From: Bradyrhizobium sp. MOS002
GTDB taxonomy: Bacteria; Pseudomonadota; Alphaproteobacteria; Rhizobiales; Xanthobacteraceae
Assembly: GCF_003020115.1 (NCBI RefSeq)
Contig: NZ_PYFX01000007.1
Span: 186,001 to 250,000 of the forward strand
Reading direction: 5' to 3'
DNA length: 64,000 nucleotides
The notes below the pieces were generated by a model that saw only the letters and a list, made by a program, of their open reading frames with translations, was not told the DNA's origin and made no database searches. Positions 54,391-62,814 of the stretch are shown here, in pieces (the stretch's first letter is position 1; each line of letters starts with the position of its first letter). Position numbers and translations under genes: made by a program.

Positions 54391-54975
54391 TCAGCTCAGG
54401 TCGTGCAGGTCTTTTCCGAGGGGAGGTGTCAGACGAAACGCCGAGAATACGACTTCTAGCCCCGCCCGTTCGGGTGTGCAGGCCATCGGTCCCACAAGGT
54501 AGGAGTTTGCTTTAGGAAACGCCGCCAGCCGCATGAGGGGCCAGGATTTGCCGTCGGCCGAAACCTGCAGACGAAGGACACCGTTGGCGATGGTCGCGCG
54601 GACCCAGAAGTCGCTGGCACTATGCTCATAAGGTGCTGTCGCCCAGTCTGATTGCCCGTTTGTCAGCACGCTCGCGAGCATAGCGCGGCCATCCGACAGT
54701 TCGATTCCGGCCTTGACCCAATGATGCGCGTCGATGCGCACCATGATGCCCGCCTGATCGTAAAGCGCCCGGAAATCGCCCTGAACACGCAAATCTGCGG
54801 TGAATGCTTCGCCTGTCGGAAAGCCCAGGAAATGTCCGCTATCGCGATTGAAGCCGTAATGGGTTTCGCGCCAGAAATCGGTCGACTTGTCCGTGAGCAT
54901 GCGCAGGTCATCACCCTCTGCCGCCCATCGCTCCGGTTCATTTAGCCACACACCGTCACTTCTGCCGAGAATCAT
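54391..54975 (-). CDS. DUF1349 domain protein (concanavalin-like)
   Basis: A 194-residue protein of the DUF1349 (YesU-like) beta-sandwich family, covering residues about 5-185. Typical stretches are DFWRETHYGFNRDSGHFLG, FRALYDQAGIMVRIDAHHW, and SDWATAPYEHSASDFWVRA. I chose the ATG at 54975, with GAGG 6 bases upstream; a start at 54993 adds six residues. Such proteins are thought to bind carbohydrate, but no residue proves it. No signal peptide is visible. Confidence 0.75.
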   Translation of the reverse strand: MILGRSDGVWLNEPERWAAEGDDLRMLTDKSTDFWRETHYGFNRDSGHFLGFPTGEAFTADLRVQGDFRALYDQAGIMVRIDAHHWVKAGIELSDGRAMLASVLTNGQSDWATAPYEHSASDFWVRATIANGVLRLQVSADGKSWPLMRLAAFPKANSYLVGPMACTPERAGLEVVFSAFRLTPPLGKDLHDLS

Positions 54976-55085
54976 ATCTAACCTCGCAGCCAACTACCGT
55001 GCCTTCGTCCAGTTCGCATCTATCCGGATATGGCTGGCCGCCCGAAATGAGTCGATGGCCCAGCTTAAGGACAGAAGCGTGCCGC

Positions 55086-55793
55086 TCAGCCCTTCGCTCC
55101 CCGCAACTGCGCCGTAAGCCGGTCCATCGCTTCCGCCGCATCGCGCCATTGCGACAGCCAGTTCCGCGGAAAGCGGAAGGTGAGGTCGGCACCGCCGACG
55201 CGGCGTTCGGCGAGGCACATGCCGGGCGTCGGCCCATCGCGCGTGCAGCGCGCGGTCAGCGCGGGGCTTGCGGCAGAATAGAGATCCTCGCTGCCGTAAG
55301 GCGTGTCGGCGCGGAACGTCCGCATCGTCAGCCCGTCCTGCGGCATTGCTGCGGCCTGGTCGAGATAGCGCGGATAGATCGTGGCCGTCCGCTGCTCGGG
55401 CGAAAGCGCATCGCGATGCGCGGCGATCGACAGGAAGATGCGGTCGATCGGCAGCATCGCCGCATCCACGCTATCGGCGGTGACGTGCTTCGGCGCACCC
55501 GGCGGCTCCAGCGAAGGGTACAGGAAGTCGAGATCGATCCGCTCCTGCGGCCCGGAGTGGCGCTGGATCTTCATGCGGATCGCAGTGATCGGCAGGTTGA
55601 ACAGCGTGCCGCCGACGCTCACCGGCAGCTTGTCCGGGCCGTTCGCGCCGCTCGGACCCCAGGTTGGCCACAACAAATAAGCGACGAGCGCGACGGCGCA
55701 CACCGCGGCAGTACCGCCGAGCACGATCGGGACCACGTGGGCCCGGGTGCGCGTCCGGGGAGACTGAGGGGAGGTTGCCGAAAACACCGTCAT
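55086..55793 (-). CDS. Hypothetical single-pass membrane protein
   Basis: A 235-residue protein that I do not recognise. An N-terminal Arg-rich stretch and a membrane helix at about 21-43 (PIVLGGTAAVCAVALVAYLL) are followed by a periplasmic domain beginning LPVSVGGTLFNLPITAIRM. That domain has Cys residues in TARCTRDGPTPGMC and a final RFPRNWLSQWRDAAEAMDR. The topology predicts an anchored periplasmic domain. Similar proteins appear in Bradyrhizobium. No neighbouring operon. Confidence 0.6.
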   Translation of the reverse strand: MTVFSATSPQSPRTRTRAHVVPIVLGGTAAVCAVALVAYLLWPTWGPSGANGPDKLPVSVGGTLFNLPITAIRMKIQRHSGPQERIDLDFLYPSLEPPGAPKHVTADSVDAAMLPIDRIFLSIAAHRDALSPEQRTATIYPRYLDQAAAMPQDGLTMRTFRADTPYGSEDLYSAASPALTARCTRDGPTPGMCLAERRVGGADLTFRFPRNWLSQWRDAAEAMDRLTAQLRGAKG

Positions 55794-55925
55794 GAGCCGC
55801 GAATGTACCGGAAGTCGGCCGATGGCCGACGAATCAGCGGCGAATATGCCACGCGGCGGCGATTTCGCGGAGCGTTCGCCGGCTGCAGGGAAGGGAGAGA
55901 GGCCTGCGTGGGACGGCTGGCGGCG

Positions 55926-55940
55926 TTAACCTTCCCTTAA
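55926..55940 (+). promoter_or_regulatory. CtrA-binding site candidate
   Basis: TTAA-CCTTCCC-TTAA, an exact TTAA-N7-TTAA match to the CtrA recognition site of alphaproteobacteria, 73 bases upstream of the ATG at 56013. A further TTAACC half site follows at about 55953. CtrA controls cell-cycle genes in rhizobia; the site suggests the downstream gene is in that regulon. Confidence 0.5.
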
Positions 55941-56012
55941 GGATAATGTAGCGTTAACCGGCACTCTTTGTCACAGGAAGGCTCTGGCGTTGCGTAAGGG
56001 CGGACCGTTCCG

Positions 56013-56342
56013 ATGACACCTGAAGCTCTCAATACATTCTTCTCGATCGGCATCGGTTTCGCGCTCGCGGGAGCGCTCGTGAGCGGATACCAGACGGTCG
56101 CACAGCGGCCCGCCGGCTTCGGCCTGTTGCAGGACGGTGTGGCGCCGAAGACCTTCGCGGCGGTTCCGTTCCTGGTCTTCGCGGCGCCTTTCATCATCAT
56201 GCGCAACACCCTGCGCGGCAGGCAGGTGGAGAGCCGCCGCGTCGAATTCGTGATGATGGCGACCGTCATCGCCGGCTTCTGGAGCATGATGAGCGGCACC
56301 TTCTTCCTGATGACGCTCCGCGCGGCGGGCGTTCTGGTCTGA
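56013..56342 (+). CDS. Small integral membrane protein (DUF6949-like)
   Basis: A 109-residue protein with three predicted membrane helices (about 8-28, 45-62 and 75-105) and a cytosolic loop RNTLRGRQVESRRVEF. It resembles a conserved small membrane protein family of rhizobia (DUF6949), with no known function. A CtrA box lies upstream. The ATG at 56013 is the first in frame. It is followed 90 bases later by the gamma carbonic anhydrase gene. Confidence 0.7.
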   Translation: MTPEALNTFFSIGIGFALAGALVSGYQTVAQRPAGFGLLQDGVAPKTFAAVPFLVFAAPFIIMRNTLRGRQVESRRVEFVMMATVIAGFWSMMSGTFFLMTLRAAGVLV

Positions 56343-56432
56343 TGCGCGCGCTTTAGGGCTGCCTGCGCGGCGGCCCTTTGCGTCAAGGCTGCCGTTTCGC
56401 TATGGCTGGGGTTGACCCGACAGGAGACCCTC

Positions 56433-56963
56433 ATGGCGATCTACGAGCTCGACGGGCAGGCGCCCGACCTTCCCGCCGACGGCAACTACTTCATCGCGGA
56501 GACCGCCACCGTGATCGGCCGCGTGCGCCTGAGGCCTGGTGCCAGCGTCTGGTTCGGCGCGGTGCTGCGCGGCGACAATGAGTGGATCGAGATCGGCGAG
56601 GGCGCCAACGTGCAGGACGGCTCGACCTGCCACACGGATCTCGGTTTTCCGCTTAACATCGGCAGGGACTGTACGGTCGGCCACAACGTCATCCTGCACG
56701 GCTGCACCATCGAGGAGGGCGCACTCGTCGGCATGGGCTCCATCGTGATGAACGGCGCCAGGATCGGCCGCAACAGCATCGTCGGCGCCGGCTCCGTCAT
56801 CACCGAGGGCAAGGAATTCCCCGAACGGTCCCTGATCATCGGTTCGCCGGCGCGGGTGATCCGCACGCTCGACGACGCCCAGGTCCAGAAGATGGGGAGT
56901 GCTGCGAAGTTCTACGTCGCCAACGGCCCGCGCTTCACGAAGGGCCTCAAGCGGATCGGGTGA
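56433..56963 (+). CDS. Gamma carbonic anhydrase family protein
   Basis: A 176-residue left-handed beta-helix (hexapeptide) protein of the gamma carbonic anhydrase/YrdA type. Repeats run from GRVRLRPGASVWFGAVLRGD through NVQDGSTCHTD, TVGHNVILHGC and GALVGMGSIVMNGA. His residues in CHTD, VGHN and LHG lie where the three zinc ligands sit. It probably forms a trimer. Activity is uncertain in this subfamily. I chose the ATG at 56433, with CAGGAGACCC before it. Confidence 0.88.
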   Translation: MAIYELDGQAPDLPADGNYFIAETATVIGRVRLRPGASVWFGAVLRGDNEWIEIGEGANVQDGSTCHTDLGFPLNIGRDCTVGHNVILHGCTIEEGALVGMGSIVMNGARIGRNSIVGAGSVITEGKEFPERSLIIGSPARVIRTLDDAQVQKMGSAAKFYVANGPRFTKGLKRIG

Positions 56964-56965
56964 GC

Positions 56966-57130
56966 TCAGCTTCCTTCGGACTCGCGCGCTTCTATTGCGC
57001 TTGCGACCTTCTCGTGCCCCGCGGACCATAGGGCATGCTCGTCGCTACCGTTTTGGTACGGATTGGCTTCCGCCGGAATGTTTTTATGCGCCGCGCGTTC
57101 GCCTTCTGCAAAAGCATCGCGATCGTTCAT
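56966..57130 (-). CDS. RMF/CrpP-family small protein
   Basis: A 54-residue protein read directly from the minus strand: MNDRDAFAEGERAAHKN, then EANPYQNGSDEHALWSAGHE. The pattern F.EG..A, NPY..G(S/T), W..G...A is that of ribosome modulation factor and CrpP-like proteins, which are small and basic to neutral and bind ribosomes or act as stress proteins. AAAGG lies about 10 bases before the ATG. Its stop is 2 bases from the convergent gamma carbonic anhydrase stop. No signal peptide. It is too short for most ORF cutoffs. Confidence 0.72.
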   Translation of the reverse strand: MNDRDAFAEGERAAHKNIPAEANPYQNGSDEHALWSAGHEKVASAIEARESEGS

Positions 57131-57268
57131 CGTGACTGCGCCTTTCTGTTCCAGAGCAGATCAGCTTGCGCGTGATCCTGCCCGCCTTCCCGGTTTCAAG
57201 CTGATGCGACGTCATTTGTTCCGGAACCGCTCATTGCTGCGGCGGTTGACCGGCGAAGGAGAATTTCA

Positions 57269-57571
57269 ATGGCCAGATTGCCTACAGCCCGTTCAACCAA
57301 GTCCGTGATCGTGATCTTCGCCCTTGCCGCGATGCCGGCCGTATCGTTTGCGCAAGCCACCGGCGGCTCCGCAGGATCGGCCGGAGGTGTCGCCAATTCT
57401 CCGGCTTCCGCGCCTGGCACCAACAGTCTGGGTACCGCCCAATCGTCCGGTGCGAATGCTGCACCCGGAGTTACCACCGGCGCAGGCGGAGATAGGGGAA
57501 CTGATGCCGCCGTCAACGCCGAGAACCGGCTGCTCGACAAGAAGCTGAAGAGCATCTGTCGCGGCTGCTGA
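57269..57571 (+). CDS. Small secreted protein of unknown function
   Basis: A 100-residue protein with a signal peptide (residues 1-28, STKSVIVIFALAAMPAVSFAQ). The mature part is low-complexity Gly/Ser/Ala (TGGSAGSAGGVANSPAS) and ends NRLLDKKLKSICRGC, with two Cys at the C terminus. A strong GAAGGAGAA ribosome site precedes it. Proteins of this kind are frequent in Bradyrhizobium and have no known role. Confidence 0.6.
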   Translation: MARLPTARSTKSVIVIFALAAMPAVSFAQATGGSAGSAGGVANSPASAPGTNSLGTAQSSGANAAPGVTTGAGGDRGTDAAVNAENRLLDKKLKSICRGC

Positions 57572-57674
57572 TGCTCGCGGGGAAGTGAGACAGTGAGGCT
57601 GTCAGGAATACCCCAAGGCGATTAGCTTGGTCCTGCTTTGGAGCGTGGAGCCTGTCCACGCAGAGGATCGAGTG

Positions 57675-58034
57675 ATGTTACGCAAGATGATGATGGCGGC
57701 GCTGGCCGTCGCGGCAGTCGGACTGTCGGCTCCGCAAGCGGTACAGGCGCGGGGTTTCGGCCACGGGGGTGGCGGCTGGGGCCACGGCGGGGGCTGGGGT
57801 CACGGCGGCCATTGGCGCGGCGGCGGCTTCTGGCCGGGAATCGCCATCGGGGCGGGTCTCGCCGGCGCGGGTTATTACGGTGGCTATTACGGCTACGGCC
57901 AACCGTATTACGGCGATCCGTATTACTATGGTACCGGCTACGACGTTGGTGGCTATGGCGGCTGCTACGTCGTGCGCAAGCGCGTCATGACGCCGTCGGG
58001 CTGGCGTATCCGCCCCGTGGACGTCTGCGAATAG
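57675..58034 (+). CDS. Secreted Gly/His/Tyr-rich protein
   Basis: A 119-residue protein. The signal peptide (MLRKMMMAALAVAAVGLS, ending about VQA) is followed by a Gly/His tract (GFGHGGGGWGHGGGWGHGG), a hydrophobic Gly zipper (IAIGAGLAGAG), a Tyr-rich stretch and a C-terminal GCYVVRKRVMTPSGWRI with conserved Cys. The end motif is common to rhizobial surface proteins. I chose the ATG at 57675 (a GTG at 57672 precedes it). Cell-envelope or metal-binding roles are guesses. Confidence 0.6.
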   Translation: MLRKMMMAALAVAAVGLSAPQAVQARGFGHGGGGWGHGGGWGHGGHWRGGGFWPGIAIGAGLAGAGYYGGYYGYGQPYYGDPYYYGTGYDVGGYGGCYVVRKRVMTPSGWRIRPVDVCE

Positions 58035-58055
58035 GCGGCGGTACCCGTTAAAAAA

Positions 58056-58091
58056 CAAGGTCGTTGACGCAATATACCGTCAACGACCTTG
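58056..58091 (-). terminator. Rho-independent terminator
   Basis: A perfect 14-base-pair stem CAAGGTCGTTGACG / CGTCAACGACCTTG with an 8-base loop. On the minus strand it is followed by TTTTTTAACG, so it ends the transcript of the gene at 58213-58707, 122 bases downstream of its stop. The plus-strand gene may also use the stem. Confidence 0.85.
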
Positions 58092-58212
58092 CCAGCCCCG
58101 GACATTGAAATCGGCTCACGCCATCCGGTAACGGCGACCATCGCTCGGAATCATACGGGCGAATGTGATCCAGTTCACAAGTCGAAAAATTTAAGAGGGC
58201 GACGCCGGCTGC

Positions 58213-58707
58213 TCAGCCGCGCGAGCGCTTGCGTGCGCTGGCATGGACACGATGCCGTGCGGGCTTCCTGCGGGTAACCGAGGGGGTCTCCGCCTCGGTG
58301 GCGCGGGCGCTGGCAAAGGACTGCCGCAGGCCGTCGATGGACTCGTTGAGTGTCGTGACTTGCTCGGACAGACGCTTGGTGTCGGCTTGCTGGAATGCGA
58401 GCAAGCGCTTCACACTCTGGAGCTGGTCCTGAACGACCTGGAGCTGGTCAATCGATTCCTGCTGGGTTGCTTCCAGCCCCTTGGTCTTCTCGACCAGCTG
58501 CTCGGACGCCTGTGCGGTGCGAGCCTGAAGCTGCCGCGAGGCCACCACCCGGTCGGTCTCAGGGGCTGAGCCGGTATAGGCGCGCCAGATCGCGATCGAG
58601 GTCACGCCGGCGATCAGCAGGAGAAGGGCGGCGGCGGTCAGCGCGATGGGCTGGGCGCCTAGGCGAAGGAGGGGATGGGACCGTGTGTCCTCTGCGAGAT
58701 CGATCAT
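58213..58707 (-). CDS. Membrane-anchored coiled-coil protein
   Basis: A 164-residue protein. A membrane helix at about 21-43 (IALTAAALLLLIAGVTSIAIW) is followed by a long coiled coil (about 60-130, with heptads such as LQVVQDQLQSVKRLLAFQQAD) and a strongly basic tail (RRKPARHRVHASARKRSRG). I chose MIDLAEDTRS at 58707; the frame is open to 58755. It resembles a Bradyrhizobium protein family without function. The helix followed by a coiled coil suggests a periplasm-facing stalk or a scaffold. Confidence 0.6.
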   Translation of the reverse strand: MIDLAEDTRSHPLLRLGAQPIALTAAALLLLIAGVTSIAIWRAYTGSAPETDRVVASRQLQARTAQASEQLVEKTKGLEATQQESIDQLQVVQDQLQSVKRLLAFQQADTKRLSEQVTTLNESIDGLRQSFASARATEAETPSVTRRKPARHRVHASARKRSRG

Positions 58708-58844
58708 CGCTGACAAAACCCAAATTGAAACTTGGTGAGTGGCGAAGACCGGCAAGCCGAAAGCCGCCGGGGCGTCCCGAAAGCGTTACGTTTCGGCAAG
58801 GAATGGGACCAAAAAGAGGCTAAGAGCAAAAAAACCAGCAATCA

Positions 58845-58861
58845 GGAGGCCTTGAGCCTCC
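58845..58861 (-). terminator. Possible terminator of the PotABCD-like operon
   Basis: Stem GGAGGC / GCCTCC with a 5-base loop. On the minus strand a TTTTTTT run follows about 10 bases after the stem. It lies 23 bases after the racemase stop. Confidence 0.45.
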
Positions 58862-58883
58862 GAATGCCCGTCAGGAACAGAGA

Positions 58884-59615
58884 TCAGGGCTGAAACGGCG
58901 AAAACGGACCGGAATAGGTCTTCGAGCGCGGCGCCGCGTAGGGCCCGAGCCGGGAGGTCTTCAGTCCCAGTCGCACCAGTGATTCTGCCAAGGCCACCGC
59001 CGCGGCGACGCCGTCGATCACGGGCAGGCCGTGCGTGGCGGCGAGTTCATTGGCGAGATCGGCCATGCCGGCGCAACCGAGCACGATGGCCTCTGCGCGG
59101 TCGTCGCGGATCGCGGCTGTGATCTCCGTGGAGATTTTTGCGAGCGCATCGGTGTTGCGCTCCTCCAGCGCGAGCACCGGCACTTCGGCGGCTCGGACGC
59201 GGGCGCAGCGTTCGGCGAGGCCGTATTTCCGCAAATTATGCTCGATCGGCACGATGGAGACACTGAGCGTCGTCACCACGGCGAAGCGCGCGGCGATCAG
59301 GCTTGCCATGTGGAAGCCGGCCTCGCCAATGCCGATGACGGGTGCCTTTGCCGCGGCGCGCGCGGCGTCGAGGCCCGTGTCGTCGAAGCAGGCGATGATA
59401 TGCGCATCGGCGCCGTCGCGATCGGCCTCACGGATACAGCCGAGCATGCCCGGCACCGCGAACGCCTCGTCGTAAAATCCCTCGATCGAGACCGGGCCCA
59501 TCGTGGGCTGTCGGGCATCGATCACCGTGTCGGGCAGGGCGACGCTTCGCGCCGCAGCGGCGATCTTCGCCGTCATCGACGCCGTGGTGTTGGGATTGAC
59601 GACATGAAGCCGCAT
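58884..59615 (-). CDS. Asp/Glu/hydantoin racemase family protein
   Basis: A 243-residue cofactor-independent racemase. The two catalytic cysteines are Cys76 in IIACFDDTGLDAA and Cys181 in IVLGCAGMADL. The N terminus MRLHVVNPNTTASMT matches the hydantoin racemase/AroM-like group. I chose the ATG at 59615, following the family start; the frame is open to 60101 but overlaps the permease gene. It ends the PotABCD-like operon (20-base gap), so it may act on the imported solute, for example an amino acid or hydantoin derivative. Confidence 0.85.
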   Translation of the reverse strand: MRLHVVNPNTTASMTAKIAAAARSVALPDTVIDARQPTMGPVSIEGFYDEAFAVPGMLGCIREADRDGADAHIIACFDDTGLDAARAAAKAPVIGIGEAGFHMASLIAARFAVVTTLSVSIVPIEHNLRKYGLAERCARVRAAEVPVLALEERNTDALAKISTEITAAIRDDRAEAIVLGCAGMADLANELAATHGLPVIDGVAAAVALAESLVRLGLKTSRLGPYAAPRSKTYSGPFSPFQP

Positions 59616-59635
59616 GGGATCAGACGAGCCCCTTC

Positions 59636-60514
59636 TCAGACAAGCCCCTTGCCGGCGTCCGAGCCTTTGGCCGCCTGTCGCTTGTTGAGCATGTGGATGG
59701 TGCCAAGCGCAAGCGTGATCACCGTGAACGAGACGGCAGAGATCACGGTGCCGAGCGCATAGATGTCGGGGTTGGTTACGGTGGTGGTGAGGCCCTGGAG
59801 ATCGAGAGGCAGCGTGTTCACCGCGCCGATCGCCTGGCTGGAACGCGCGAGTTCGTCCCAGGACAGCGTGAAGCCGAACAGTCCAATGCCGATCACGGAG
59901 GGCAGGATGATCGGCAGCACGACATGACGGAAGGCCTGCCACGGCGTCGCACCGAGATCGCGCGCGGCTTCCTCGAGCCTGGGATCGAAGCGGTTGAAGA
60001 TCGCGAACATGATGAGCAGGCCGAACGGCAGCGTCCAGGTCAGATGCGCGCCGAGGCCCGAGGTGAGCAGGCCCATCGAGGTCTCGAAATTCTCGTTCCA
60101 ATGGGCCTTGATCAGATCGTCGATGATGCGGAATTCAAGCGAGATTCCGAGCGAGGTGATGATCGAGGGCACGATGAGGCTTGCGATCGCCGAGTAGAAC
60201 AGGATGCTTTGCGCTTTGAACTTGCGGCGAAACGCCATGCCGGCCGCGACCGACAGCACGACGGTGACGATCATCACGATAATGCCAAGCAGCAGCGATC
60301 GGCGAAAGGCCGCGCCGAGATCGACGATGCCGGTGCCCTGGAACAGTTTTGCGATCCAGAAAGTCGACACCCCGTTCATCGGGAAGGTGAGGCCGCCCTG
60401 CGGCCCCTGGAACGACAGCACGTAGATCGCGATCATCGGGCCGTAGAGGAACAGCACATAGGCCGCGAAGAAGATCGCGAGCACGTAGAAAGAGCGCGGG
60501 CGTCCTTCCTTCAT
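59636..60514 (-). CDS. Polyamine-type ABC transporter permease (PotC family)
   Basis: A 292-residue permease with about six helices. The coupling helix motif is EAARDLGATPWQAFRHVVLP, and FRRSLLLGIIVMIVTVVLS begins the core. It pairs with the upstream PotB-like gene, 4 bases apart. Together with the PotA-like ATPase it forms the membrane channel. Substrate could be polyamine, amino acid or another cation; the racemase suggests an amino-acid derivative. Confidence 0.88.
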   Translation of the reverse strand: MKEGRPRSFYVLAIFFAAYVLFLYGPMIAIYVLSFQGPQGGLTFPMNGVSTFWIAKLFQGTGIVDLGAAFRRSLLLGIIVMIVTVVLSVAAGMAFRRKFKAQSILFYSAIASLIVPSIITSLGISLEFRIIDDLIKAHWNENFETSMGLLTSGLGAHLTWTLPFGLLIMFAIFNRFDPRLEEAARDLGATPWQAFRHVVLPIILPSVIGIGLFGFTLSWDELARSSQAIGAVNTLPLDLQGLTTTVTNPDIYALGTVISAVSFTVITLALGTIHMLNKRQAAKGSDAGKGLV

Positions 60515-60518
60515 TGCT

Positions 60519-61481
60519 CTAGAGTTCCTTCTTGATGTCGACGATGCGCGACATCATGGTGATGATCAGGAACGTGATGACGAGCAGGATCACGGCGTTG
60601 GCCGCTGCGGCCGGGAATTGCAGCGCGTTGACCCGCGTCTCGATGATCTTGCCGGCGGCCGCGATCTGCTGCCCACCCATCACGCCAATGGTGATGAAGT
60701 CGCCCATCACGATGGTGATGACGAAGATCGAGCCGATCACGATGCCGGGCTTGGCGAGCGGGATGATGACGTTGACGAGCGTCTGGAAGCCGGTCGCGCC
60801 GGCGTCATAGGCGGCCTCGATCAACGATTTGTCGATGCGCACCATCGAGTTGAAGATCGGCACCACCATGAAGAAGGTGAAGAGGTGGACGAGCGCCAGC
60901 ACCACGGAGAATTCGGAGAACAGCAGCCATTCAACGGGATGGTTGATCAGCCCCGTCTTCACCAAGCCTGAGTTGACAAGGCCATTGCGCCCGAGCAGCG
61001 GAATCCAGGCGATCATGCGGATCACGTTGGAGGTCCAGAACGGGATCGTGCAGAGCAGCGACAGTCCCATCTGCCAGGTTTTTGACTTGACGTGAAAGGC
61101 GAGGAAGTAGGCGACCCAGAAGCCGATGAAGAGTGTGATGACCCACACCAGAAAGCACAGCTTCAGCGTCTTCAGATAGGTCTTGGCGATGGTGCAGAGA
61201 TCGGGGAGCTGCGCGATGCAGCCCTCGAACGTGTCGGTGTAGCCGCGGCCGGAGAAGGCCGGAAGCAATTGATATTCATTGTAATCCCAGAACGAGACGA
61301 TGACGACGAACACCAGAGGGATCAGGAAGAAGGCGAGAAACACCAGCATCATCGGCCCGGCCTGAAGCCAGGAGACGAAGGACGGCGACAGCCGCGTCGG
61401 CTTTGCGGCGCGCGCTGTGCCCGACCCCGGGATCAATCCCGGGGATGCCTGTTGCAGGATGTCCTCTGACGTATCCATCAC
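60519..61481 (-). CDS. Polyamine-type ABC transporter permease (PotB family)
   Basis: A 320-residue permease. An N-terminal cytosolic segment of about 38 residues precedes six helices, and LIEAAYDAGATGFQTLVNVI is the EAA coupling loop. WTSNVIRMIAWIPLLGRNG lies in the conserved periplasmic side. It begins 1 base after the binding-protein stop region and is followed after 4 bases by PotC. Overall length is standard for the PotB/HisM-type group. Confidence 0.88.
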   Translation of the reverse strand: MMDTSEDILQQASPGLIPGSGTARAAKPTRLSPSFVSWLQAGPMMLVFLAFFLIPLVFVVIVSFWDYNEYQLLPAFSGRGYTDTFEGCIAQLPDLCTIAKTYLKTLKLCFLVWVITLFIGFWVAYFLAFHVKSKTWQMGLSLLCTIPFWTSNVIRMIAWIPLLGRNGLVNSGLVKTGLINHPVEWLLFSEFSVVLALVHLFTFFMVVPIFNSMVRIDKSLIEAAYDAGATGFQTLVNVIIPLAKPGIVIGSIFVITIVMGDFITIGVMGGQQIAAAGKIIETRVNALQFPAAAANAVILLVITFLIITMMSRIVDIKKEL

Positions 61482-61482
61482 A

Positions 61483-62772
61483 TTACGCTGCGATGAACTC
61501 GTTCCACTTGCGGACCATGTAGTCGTTCTCGTCCATCACCGCGTTCCAGCAGGCGACGCCGCCCATGCGGTCCTCGTAGGAGCCGCCGTCGCGCACGGCG
61601 CCGGCCTTCTCCAGCAGCGAGCCGTCGGGCGCCTTGATGTCCTTCTCGGCCGCCTTGCCTTCCATCCAGTAGGCCCACTCGTAAGGCTCCATATGCGCCT
61701 TCGCGGTGGAGAGCACGGCCGAGTAGTAGCCCTGCCGGTTGAGATAGGCGCCGGCGTAGCCAGACAGGAACCAGTTGACGAACTCGTAGGCCCATTCGAG
61801 CTTCGCACCCGAGACGCCCTTGGAGACGCAGAAGCCCGAGGCCCAGGAGCGATAGCCTTCCTTGAGCGGCTGGAAGGTGCAGGCAATGCCCATCGAGCGG
61901 ACCTTCGTCACCGCCGGCGACCACATCGACTGGATCACTGTCTCGCCCGAGGCCATCAGGTTGACGCTCTCGTTGAAGTCTTTCCAGAAGGCGCGGAACT
62001 GACCGGCCTTCTTGGCCTCGGTCATCACCTTCATGGTGAGATCGATCTCTTCCTTGGTCATGTTGCCCTTGTCGGCATATTTGTACTTGCCGGAGGCTTC
62101 CACGACCATCGCGGCATCCATGATGCCGATCGAGGGGATGTTGAGGATCGAGGCCTTGCCCTTGAATTCGGGATTGAGCAGCTCCGCCCACGAGCTGATC
62201 GGACGCTTGATGATGTCGGGGCGGATCCCGAGCGTGTCGGCGTTGTAGACGGTCGGGATCAGCGTGACGAATTCGGTCGCCGACGTCGCGAACTTCTTGG
62301 AATCCTTGCCTTCGAGATAGAGCACCTTCCAGGGCGCGGTGCCCTGGCCGCCGATCTTCTTGCCGCCGGGGGTTTCGCCCTTGGTGAAGACCGGGGTGAT
62401 GTTGTCGAATTCCTTGATCTTCCTGGCGTCGAGGGCAAGGATGTTGCCTGACGGCACGATCTTCTTCAGCGAGAAATATTCGGTATCCAGCACGTCGAAG
62501 GAATTCGGCTGGGTCATCACGCGCTTGGTGACGTCGTCGGTGGTCGCGGTGATGTATTCGATCTTGATGCCGGTGTCCTTCAGGCACTGCTTGGAGATGT
62601 CGTCGCCCTCGTTCACCGCGGTGCCGAGATAGCGCAGCACCTTCGGCTCGGCCGACATGACATAGGGAAAGCCGGTGATGGCGCCGGAGCCGGCGGCAAG
62701 GCCGGCGAGACCCGCGGTGCTCTTCAGTAGCGTGCGGCGGCTAAGGCCCTTCTTCCTGGTCGTTTCGGTCAT
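61483..62772 (-). CDS. Periplasmic binding protein of a Pot-type ABC transporter (Tat-exported)
   Basis: A 429-residue solute-binding protein of the PotD/spermidine group. The N terminus KKGLSRRTLLKSTAGLAGLA is a twin-arginine (Tat) signal. The mature protein begins around EPKVLRYLGTAVNEGDD and ends KWNEFIAA. I chose the ATG at 62772, preceded by GAGGAG at a 9-base distance. Tat export implies the protein is folded, perhaps with a cofactor, before transport. The ligand is not clear from the sequence. Confidence 0.88.
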   Translation of the reverse strand: MTETTRKKGLSRRTLLKSTAGLAGLAAGSGAITGFPYVMSAEPKVLRYLGTAVNEGDDISKQCLKDTGIKIEYITATTDDVTKRVMTQPNSFDVLDTEYFSLKKIVPSGNILALDARKIKEFDNITPVFTKGETPGGKKIGGQGTAPWKVLYLEGKDSKKFATSATEFVTLIPTVYNADTLGIRPDIIKRPISSWAELLNPEFKGKASILNIPSIGIMDAAMVVEASGKYKYADKGNMTKEEIDLTMKVMTEAKKAGQFRAFWKDFNESVNLMASGETVIQSMWSPAVTKVRSMGIACTFQPLKEGYRSWASGFCVSKGVSGAKLEWAYEFVNWFLSGYAGAYLNRQGYYSAVLSTAKAHMEPYEWAYWMEGKAAEKDIKAPDGSLLEKAGAVRDGGSYEDRMGGVACWNAVMDENDYMVRKWNEFIAA

Positions 62773-62814
62773 ATCAGTCACTCCTCTGTTGCGCATTCCG
62801 GTGATTGATCGGCG

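Noticed and set aside
54190..54459. 89-residue plus-strand frame between DUF3126 and DUF1349
   Set aside because: Runs into the end of the DUF1349 gene in antisense and has no start signal.
58056..58091. Hairpin as the terminator of the plus-strand Gly-rich gene
   Set aside because: The T run lies only on the minus strand, so the minus-strand gene is the better owner.
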